Assembly (NCBI RefSeq): GCF_028476545.1 | Contig: NW_026732765.1 | Coordinates: forward strand, 62,001 to 126,000 | Source of the DNA: Physella acuta | Taxonomy: Eukaryota > Mollusca > Gastropoda > Physidae | Length of the DNA stretch: 64,000 bases | Direction: 5' to 3' | In this document: positions 57,901-64,000 of the stretch, piece by piece | Layout: the number at the start of each line of letters is the position of its first letter | Numbering within the stretch: position 1 is the first letter of the stretch | Translations under genes and position numbers: made by a program | Notes under the pieces: generated by a model | What the model was told of the DNA's origin: nothing | What the model saw: only the letters and a program-made list of their open reading frames with translations | Database searches by the model: none

Positions 57901-60900
57901 CCCCCCCCCCCACCGGCATTGAACAAAAGTTTCCATTAAGGAGAATGTTGTAAATAAAGCAGCAATTAATAAAATACAGTGTGAGACAGTGTCACACAGG
58001 TGACGGATGGCTGTCATGCATGTCAATGTTTTACTGCCAATTTGAGCTGTACTGTGTATAGGCAGTGGACAAGTCGGTACAAGGGGATTAAGTTGTTTGC
58101 TACAGCTCGTATGACCGTAAGGATATCTGAATCTATGTGCTATTAATAAACCTAGACGCTTTCCTAACATAGTCCTAAACTTATACCCAAATTATAAAAC
58201 AGTATTATGATTTAAAATATCCTTATCTACGAAACAGCTCAGATCCCAAACTCAAAGATAACCCTAATCCTAATCACAGACCTTGTTCGACGGATCCTTA
58301 TCTACAACAACAAATTTCCAAATAAGTAAGTAACGCTAATGTAGCTAATTAAGATTCAATTTAACTTTTACGGTAGTGTTGGAATTGAGAACCACTGCAG
58401 CTGATCTAACTGCAATTATGGCTACGGTTCACATACCTGATATTTTGTTTCACAGACGCGCTCAGACGAAGCGACAAATCTTCTTATAAATTCTTTTGAA
58501 AAAGTGTGGGGTAGGGCCGTGTGGGGTAGGAGCCGTGTGCGGTAAGGTCAGTGTGAGGGTAGTGGCAGTGTGTGGTGTAGGGTCGGGTAAGATCGTGGAA
58601 CATCGCCTTATTATGCGAGCATCAAAGACCAACCAGGGCAAGTGAATGTATTGAAAAAGCGGGCACCGCATTGTGAAATGGCATTTCTCTGACGCGGTAG
58701 AACGCATCCGAACAAGCCATTTATGTCGCTTTTAACATCTCTCCAACCGGTTGCATGGGCGCCTTAGTGCCTGTCAATAGATCGCTATTCATTCAACCAT
58801 TTCTCAAAGAGTTGAACAAGAAAGGAGGGGGGGGGGGGTGAATAAAAATTGTCTTGGAGGAATCAATAAAGCTTGCGGTGGGTATTGGAAGCCATGGTGT
58901 GTGTACATAGACCATACTCACTGACTCGAGGTCTAGCTATGTAAACAGACAGCCTTAGTTGTCTCTTTGGTATTTTAGCTGTATCTGTAAAATCTTTCAG
59001 TGGTATATGTAACATGTTGTAGCGGTATCTGTACATCGGTACATATCTTGCTGGTATCTGTAGCCTCGTTTAGCAGTCTCTGTGGGTTATTTTGGTGGTA
59101 TCTGTAACTTCTTAGCTGCTCTTTATACCATCATTGATGTCTAAAATTCTAGAGCTATCTCTAATGCTTTCTGTAACAACTGTAGTGGTTTGTGTAACAT
59201 CTCAAGTGCTATACGTAACTTCTTGGGCATCGTAGTAAATCCCTTAGTGTTATCTGTAACATCTTCATAGGTAGGCGCACAACATCTTTAGCAATACGTA
59301 GCCAATCCCCGGCGCTACCTGTAACATCTTGGTGAGCGACCAAAGATGAAACGAAGACACGCTACACCGACACAACACAACAAGAAATACGGTGTTAACT
59401 CTAGCCTAGATCTCGCTATCAACATCACCAAAGCCTACAAGTTACACCAGCGACCCGTCGTTTACAACTTAGGTACCAAACAATGAAGACGACAATTTGC
59501 AATAGGTCGGGAGAGACACGAGTCGTGAAGCTTTTCGTGGATCTAGTCTGTCGTGTACTAGTCATCTTCCTACACAATCGTTGTGAAGTTGATTACAGTC
59601 AGTACTGTATAAGGCAGGGCAGGATTAACAAGCCGGTGCTAACAGCATCAAGGGAAGAGTGTGAGGGGGTATCACCACATGAAAAATTATGCAGTTCATG
59701 TTTTTTCGGTATTCAATATAATAAAATTAGCTAAAGCTTCAACTCCAGTAACAATGAGGCAATGCCAATGGATTTTTTACATAACAGAAATGTTGCACCA
59801 GATATGAAAATATAAATTATCTTGCTTTGTTAATGAAGATTTCTTTTAATTACCTAGTAAAATAGAATGTGTTAAGTGGAATTCTTTTTTTCCCCTGACG
59901 TTTGTTAATCTTTTAAACGGTTGTTTTTATTTTTTAAATCCGCCCACATGAGCAAAAAACACATCTTATAGATGCGGGAATCATTTTGTACGTTAGCTTT
60001 TAGGTTGCAAGAATGTATAAATAATGCATTTATTGAACACATAATTTTCTAAAAGAGTCATATTTCTTATATGATTGTATGAGTCAAAGTAGCTCAAGTC
60101 TGTGGGATCCCTGAGACCGCCCAGCTCCGATGGGTAACTGACACATGTTTGGGAAACAAAGGCGGCTGGGCATAGAACTGATCACACTATCCCTCATATG
60201 ACAAAGTCACTGAAACCGATGAACTCTACTTCATCTGCCCGATGTGCCTTCATCACGGACGGGAAAATATGTCTACACCACCTTCTCGAAAACCGGTAAC
60301 AAGCAGACCTGACGATAACCATCTCGCGGAGTCAACAAATCTCTAATCCAGCTTCATCTCTGGGCTTTCAACGAGGACATTACGCTATGGTTAAGTGTCA
60401 TAAATCTACGCTTAACCTGCGACCGACCGGTGGAGTCTTCGACCATTATACAAAGGTAGTCTAAGCGCTCGATTTGGTCAAGTCAAACGTGCTAGCACTA
60501 GAGGGGGGGGGGGGGGGCTATGTACGGTTTTGATATGGGCCAGAAGAAATAACACACTTCATCACAATCCATGAGAAAAGTTAGTATAACAGAGATGGAG
60601 GTCACCCTTGTATTAAGTAACATGTATAATCACACACACACACATACATAAACTTTTCTGACCCTTTGTGTGCATGTATTATCTTTGACAACAAAGAAAC
60701 AGATTGTGACCAAACAAACACTGTGATCTTTGTTTCCACACGATAGCCACTAATCAATCCACATAGGTCATTAATACACGACCGATACCACAGCGATTAA
60801 CCCGATAAAATCGATCACCATCGATTTCCTGATCAGATCCGCGATCGATAATTGTGTCAGTAAGCCCAGTTTAAAGGGAGAGTATCACTTCTTAAACTTA

Positions 60901-62510
60901 AAAATGTCTTTTCTACTCTACTTATCAATCTCAGTGTTTATATTTTAAACACTATCATGTGAGGTAAAACAATTAAGTTCAATAATAACTCAACCCTTTT
61001 CAAGTTAAAACAACTACTAAAAGTGTCGCCTGCATAAACCATAGCTTTTCTCGTAACAAAACAATCATGGCATGTTATACAGATGTGTTTATAGTGTAAA
61101 CGAACATGGAACTGATCTCTGATTTCAAACGTTTCTGAACTATCACATCCTCATCGTTATGTGGACCCTTGTTGAGCATAGTGAAATAGCCGCACCTCTC
61201 CATCAGACTTGGTTTACGGTAACTCCCCCAAGTGGGTCCATGGTGAGCTGTTTACGACACTACAATGTCAGACACAAGTCACGTAGATTTTCACACAATT
61301 ACCACCGAGGCGCTCCACTTCTGTGTTTACTAATACAAAGTATAAACCTACTACATCTGCATTCATTGACACAAAGTGAGAATCTACTAGATCTACATCA
61401 GTATTTATTGACACAAACGTACAACCTACTACATCTGTATTCATGGACACAAACCGTATTCACTGACACAAAGTAAGAACTTATTAACCCATGCACGACC
61501 ATGACCTTGGTTTTAAGTTCGGGAAGAAACAAGGATACTGCCTCTCGGATATAAAAGGAAAATCACACGTTCTTAATTTACATTTCCGGAAGTTTAAACA
61601 TGTAAAATCACATGTTTAAACTTCCGTCAACGCGCGGTTGACTAGGATTACGGAAAATTAAAGTAAACATGCACCCTTCAGTGGGGCTATTTTTAGTTCT
61701 TGTAAATACAAGGGAGACGGCAACAAGGTGCGAGCAACCATAATATTTGCACACCAAGGTGTAATGTCGGGCCACCAACGCCACCTGGAGATAGTTACGA
61801 CAACAGTGACGTAGTCGCACCCGACACGAGCATTCGCTAATGGCATGGTCAGTTAAAAACTGGATATTCAGCACATTGAATGGCTAAAAGATGGCTCATA
61901 AAAATACAGCTTATTTTTTTTTATGTTCAAGATTTATTGGTGCATTTTACTCAGCAATACTTTTTTGTTAACTTTTTAAATACAGTATAATTTCATTCAT
62001 TATACATCTACCCCAAATCTAAACTTAAGGTCCAGTGTCATTGTCAGCATTACCAGATACAGGCCTTTGGACGGGGCTTCAATGTTCTAACGTTACCGAG
62101 CCTTTCATGGCAGCCCACAGTAGTTCTTCCAGGTACTACTACGGCCCAGTACACCACGGTAGGACGGATGGGGATACGACATGTATAATAACATTCGCAA
62201 ATTTCGCTTCTTCAAACTGAGCCCAATGCTGAATGAAGTAATAAAAAATAATCAAAGTTCAAACTCACCCATCGGCAGGTATGTCCCGCAGTTGTAGCCC
62301 CATTTTCTGGAGCTGTATCCTAAAGGACGGGAAGTTCTCGTCGTCTGCCAGATAAGACTCCAGCTTCCTCTCCTTCCTGTAGGCCTCCCTCATGGCTCGC
62401 TCCTCGCGCTTGTGAGGGGCGGGCTCCACCCCATTGTCATTGGGCTGTCCGATGTTGCGGGTCATCGTGCCGCGATAGAAACTTCCACCACCGGAGAAAC
62501 TCCTCCGCAT
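45885..62510 (-). CDS. OTUD3: OTU-domain deubiquitinase, OTUD3 type, 8 exons, 433 aa
   Basis: Minus-strand exons: 62,510-62,269, 50,714-50,566, 50,105-49,993, 49,428-49,300, 49,058-48,933, 48,476-48,371, 47,094-46,835 and 46,061-45,885; all join in frame. Residues 60-80 precede the OTU core ([20 protein letters not shown]), then [15 protein letters not shown] with catalytic Cys83. [12 protein letters not shown] and [22 protein letters not shown] follow, and the catalytic His191 is in GDHYSSVR. Residues about 236-285 resemble the UBA-like segment of OTUD3 ([20 protein letters not shown]). A Ser/Gly-rich linker (about 289-375) and a basic coiled segment ([14 protein letters not shown]) close the protein, as in vertebrate OTUD3. 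OTUD3 removes ubiquitin chains in the cytoplasm. Intron 1 is 11.6 kb and holds repeats. The final ten codons sit in a satellite unit. Confidence 0.95.
46314..46686. mobile_element. MITE with GGGGTCGTCC ends, copy 2, OTUD3 intron 7
   Basis: The left end GGGGTTATCCATAAAGGACA is the inverse of the right end, TGACGTCATTTATGGACGACCCC in part (shown from TCATTTATGGACGACCCC). The interior matches the copy at 20,170 in reverse (CTAAAACTCG, CATTGCTTTTTTATAATG, GATGTCACTCCATCTGAACC). A decayed relative may lie near 49,630-49,910 and a fragment at 51,185-51,260. Confidence 0.8.
47225..47310. repeat. Two-copy short direct repeat in OTUD3 intron 6
   Basis: AATGTTGATAACAGTTTT followed by CCTAAGTCAGTGAT occurs twice, about 45 bp apart. 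Confidence 0.75.
47630..48290. repeat. Unclassified interspersed repeat in OTUD3 intron 6
   Basis: The segment contains two similar modules (CCGGTCAACGGAAATTACTC and CCGGTTATCGGAAATCGC), each followed by TGAAATTTCAT and TACTCAAGTTAT. Then come an ACAC run and a terminal imperfect hairpin, CTTTCTCTATACTTCGTATA with TACGAGAAAG. The modular layout suggests a transposable element, but neither superfamily nor exact ends can be fixed. Confidence 0.5.
49150..49303. repeat. Three-copy repeat starting at the OTUD3 exon 4 donor
   Basis: On the minus strand the real donor CAG then GTATGTTATCACTTTCAT is followed by two further units with GTATATGTTATCACTCTCAT and GTGTATGTTATCACTGTCAT, each ending in CAGTTTTACCTGTGTAG or similar. 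The adjacent acceptor-side segment AAAAAACCAAGTTGAGACTG is also duplicated (49,079-49,150). These repeats make up nearly the entire 241-bp intron. Confidence 0.88.
50715..51990. other. OTUD3 intron 1, 3' part
   Basis: AT-rich. 51,185-51,260 has a fragment resembling the GGGGTCGTCC-type MITE (TATGACGTAAGGGGGTG, AGAGTGACGTCCTTAATGGA). No gene was found. Confidence 0.45.
51991..52062 (+). tRNA. tRNA-His (GTG)-like, acceptor stem damaged; probable pseudogene
   Basis: From GCCGTGATCGTATAGTGGTT to the T arm CCAGGTTCGAATCCTGG the sequence follows eukaryotic tRNA-His closely. The anticodon stem TCGCG/CGCGA encloses TTGTGGC with anticodon GTG at 52,024-52,026. The 3' acceptor strand reads TCGCTCA instead of the expected TCACGGC, so only four of seven acceptor pairs form (one a wobble). 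Box A and box B are intact, so transcription is possible, but charging is doubtful. It may also be a SINE head. Confidence 0.75.
52227..52471. mobile_element. Foldback element, 104-bp near-perfect arms
   Basis: Arm 52,227-52,330 is the inverse of arm 52,368-52,471, with a 37-base spacer. Arms carry CCACGTTTTTCTTGTGGACT, CTTCCTCGAGCTGTGCAGGT and GATGACTGACAAAAAACGTG. Additional diverged CCACGTTTTTC segments outside the arms (about 52,160-52,200) suggest a larger, older element. The arms match almost perfectly, so the inversion is recent or maintained by conversion. Confidence 0.85.
52527..52880. repeat. 71-bp tandem repeat, about 5 copies
   Basis: The unit contains CATTCATCCACAACATACAA, CAGGACAACACGTGAACTGC and GCCATGGGAAAGTTGGTCCA. 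Copies are nearly identical, indicating recent expansion. It starts close to the foldback element. Confidence 0.95.
53039..53241. repeat. Interstitial telomere-like repeat
   Basis: Alternating CCCTGTAA and CCCTGA or CCCTAA units run for about 200 bp. They resemble the CCCTAA telomere repeat of molluscs with an added GT. It lies in OTUD3 intron 1, not at a chromosome end. Confidence 0.8.
53242..54021. other. OTUD3 intron 1, G/C tracts
   Basis: A C tract lies at about 53,560 and a G tract at about 53,921-53,941. No gene was recognised. Confidence 0.5.
54022..54165 (+). mobile_element. SINE, diverged copy
   Basis: GGTCGACTGGTAGAGCAGAT resembles the SINE head; GAGTACATCCAGCTCTAAG and ACACTATCACTG match the middle part. 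The 3' end is diverged. Confidence 0.6.
54803..55015 (+). mobile_element. tRNA-derived SINE, well-preserved copy
   Basis: The head ATGGTCGGATGGTAGAGCTA, then GACTGCTAACCCGGGCTGGA, are clear. The middle has TTGACTCCACTCCGCTCTGA and ATACCTGACTCACG; the tail has CTTTCATCTGCCCCATGTG and ends in GATGATGATGAC, probably the SINE tail repeat. Confidence 0.75.
55305..55660. repeat. 36-50 bp tandem repeat with variable G tract, 7 copies
   Basis: Each unit has GGGGTCATCTACACGTTACG then TGCGTGATGG, a G tract of 6 to about 18 bases, and GCACAGCTTAT. G-tract length is the main difference between copies. Confidence 0.93.
55661..60084. other. OTUD3 intron 1, middle part
   Basis: Contains a G tract near 55,740, degenerate GGTATCTGTAAC units at about 58,960-59,330, and AT-rich unique sequence. 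Short frames (56,650, 57,871, 59,483) show no recognised domain. One possible first exon is listed separately. Confidence 0.45.
56208..56237 (+). CDS. Possible orphan first exon
   Basis: An ATG opens [10 protein letters not shown] followed by a consensus GTAAGT. Repeated GTGGTCACGT motifs lie 40-70 bp upstream. Unspliced, the frame continues for 52 codons to 56,366. No partner exon was recognised. Confidence 0.2.
60085..60275 (+). mobile_element. SINE copy in OTUD3 intron 1
   Basis: GAGACCGCCCAGCTCCGATG, GGTAACTGACAC, GGCGGCTGGGCATAGAACTG and CTCTACTTCATCTGCCCGAT follow the family order. The head is diverged. Confidence 0.7.
60276..62268. other. OTUD3 intron 1, 5' part
   Basis: A G tract lies at about 60,503. 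Degenerate units of about 46 bp with CATTGACACAAAG run at 61,330-61,480. A perfect hairpin is listed separately. No gene was found. Confidence 0.5.
61587..61626. repeat. Perfect 17-bp inverted repeat, 6-base loop
   Basis: CGGAAGTTTAAACATGT is followed after AAAATC by its exact inverse. It could be a cruciform, a small foldback end or chance; no T tract follows. Confidence 0.85.
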
Positions 62511-63180
62511 GTTAATCCATTCAGCGGGTTAAACCAAAGCGGACGACAGCAGTGGTACCACTTGCACCTGGCGTGGGTATTGCACCTGTGTGGCACCACA
62601 AGACAGGGATTTCAGTGCTCACTCGAGTCTAGAACCTCAAATATTTTGACCAGATTTTCAGGAAAAAAAATTTTCTGGAGAAAAACATATAAACTAGTAT
62701 AAATAACATAAAGATACATTTTTATTCTACGATAAAAGACTATCTTTGCATGTTTATATCTATCTCTAGCATATGCTAAATTTGTCATTGAGAACGCCAG
62801 AAAGCACCGATTCTATTGACCACTGGCCGCAAGCTACAGTTCCTGGGAACGTGACCACGCCAGCATCACAAAGGCCCCCAATGCAACACCAAACGTGACA
62901 ATAACAGCCCCCAATGCAACACCAAACGTGACCACACCAACAGAAAAAATCAGCGCGTGCAACAAATGGCGCGAAAAATTGCGCCAATATAATCAATGTT
63001 AACAAACAAGTAATGGATACGCATGTGATCTATTATTCAACACACCAGTACAGGATCAACACAGCGTGCACATTGTTTCTGGCATTTTAAATTATTATAT
63101 GATTGTGTGGCATTGATCAGCTTCAACAGTAGAGCTACTGAAGACACCAGACTTAACACGTGATACACATTCATACAAAT
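62511..63180 (-). promoter_or_regulatory. Upstream region of OTUD3 with E2F-like sites
   Basis: About 455-480 bp upstream of the OTUD3 start, 62,965-62,987 contains GGCGCGAAAAATTGCGCC, two opposed E2F-like sites. A short 45-bp duplication with CCCCCAATGCAACACCAAAC lies at about 62,875-62,935. The transcription start is unknown, so promoter function is inference. Confidence 0.3.
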
Positions 63181-63480
63181 AACGCGCAATTTTAGCTACG
63201 TTGTTATTCTAGAAAACAACGCAATCATACAAATAACGCTCACTTTGACGGACGTTGTTGATCTAGAAAACAAAACATTCATACAAATAACGCACACTTT
63301 GACGTACGTTGTTGTTCTAGAAAACAAAACATTCATACAAATAACGCACACTTTGAAGTACGTTGTTGTTCTAGAAAACAACGCAATCGTACAAAAAACG
63401 CGCAGTTTAACGTACGTTGTTATATTAGAAAACAACACCTTCCTATATTATAGCGCACATTGCGGTACACTGTTATCCTA
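63180..63480. repeat. 54-57 bp tandem repeat, about 5 copies
   Basis: The unit contains CATACAAATAACGCACACTT, TGACGTACGTTGTTGTTCTA and GAAAACAAAACATT. Copies at the ends are more diverged than those in the middle. Confidence 0.92.
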
Positions 63481-64000
63481 AAAAAACATAGGCCTATGCA
63501 AAAGGTCCACACTATGTGCTACATTGTTACTCTAAACATGTCAGTAGTGTTAAGCTAAAAAAAAATTTCGATAAAAAAAACCCCACACTAAACAGAAAAC
63601 CCCATTTTAAGATGTAGCCGCTAGACGGGTTTATTTCCAGAGACTAAAGAATTCAACAGCCTTAAGAATAAGCTCAACAAAACACTTCACGAAACTGAAA
63701 GCGTTACATTTACTTATTCAGCGTTAAATATAGAGTCGTCTGGTATAGGCAGTGTCATAAGATCTGTTGGTCGCTGTGAGGGGAGGGGTATTGCAAGAAC
63801 TACACCCCGGGAATAGCCAGACTCAAGTCCGACGTTTGATGCTTTACCCAGGGGGAAGGGGTTTAGACAACCAAGAACATAAGCAAGCACGTCCTAACCG
63901 ACACTCTCCCCCACCCCCACACACACACCCCGCCAACATAATGAAAATTAATGAAGCCCCGCACATCTATACATTCAGATTGACGAGTTGGAGGGCTGTT
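63481..64000. other. Window end, no gene seen
   Basis: No exon-like frame or recognised repeat family. Confidence 0.5.

Noticed and set aside
59483-59734. 83-codon plus-strand frame
   Set aside because: No recognisable domain and no splice partner; composition is like the surrounding intron.
62412-62702. Plus-strand 96-codon frame
   Set aside because: Antisense shadow of OTUD3 exon 1 and its upstream region.
1-64000. Retroviral, LTR or other virus-like coding remnants
   Set aside because: No reverse transcriptase, integrase, protease, capsid or envelope motif was recognised in any frame, and no long terminal repeats were seen.

Overview
The window is eukaryotic nuclear DNA: AT-rich, gene-poor, with spliced genes (GT-AG introns, several split codons), many simple repeats, SINEs and short inverted-repeat DNA transposons. 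Gene content (centrin-like, IFRD and OTUD3 genes), long introns and the style of the repeats suggest a lophotrochozoan, most likely a gastropod mollusc. That assignment is inference; nothing here fixes the species.

Layout. Positions 1 to about 21,600 show no supportable protein gene; they hold minisatellites, CA/GT-rich stretches, long G or C homopolymers, hAT-type MITEs, SINEs and a foldback element. 21,649-24,576 (+) is a five-exon centrin-like EF-hand gene (230 aa). 27,100-30,595 (+) is a five-exon module for an unknown signal-peptide and membrane-segment glycoprotein. 32,436-38,469 (+) holds seven exons of an interferon-related developmental regulator (IFRD). The module and the IFRD exons can be joined in one frame (529 aa), so they may be one gene or two. 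45,885-62,510 (-) is an eight-exon OTUD3-type deubiquitinase (433 aa) whose 11.6 kb first intron carries a tRNA-His-like sequence, a near-perfect 104-bp hairpin, an interstitial telomere-like array and several SINEs.

The most striking signal is a repeated relation between minisatellites and exon edges. In the IFRD gene one array copies a 3' splice site about 16 times, two arrays copy 5' splice sites about 19 times each, and an 80-bp duplication copies the last acceptor plus the start of the last exon. In OTUD3 three units copy the exon 4 donor, and a 3.5 kb satellite begins inside the last codons and runs through the stop codon into the 3' flank. The coding exons stay intact while their borders have been amplified, giving fields of decoy splice sites.

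The three recognised genes are ordinary housekeeping or regulatory types (centrosome or cilium calcium binding, transcriptional co-regulation, ubiquitin removal) with no evident shared pathway. No virus-like or retroviral element was recognised.
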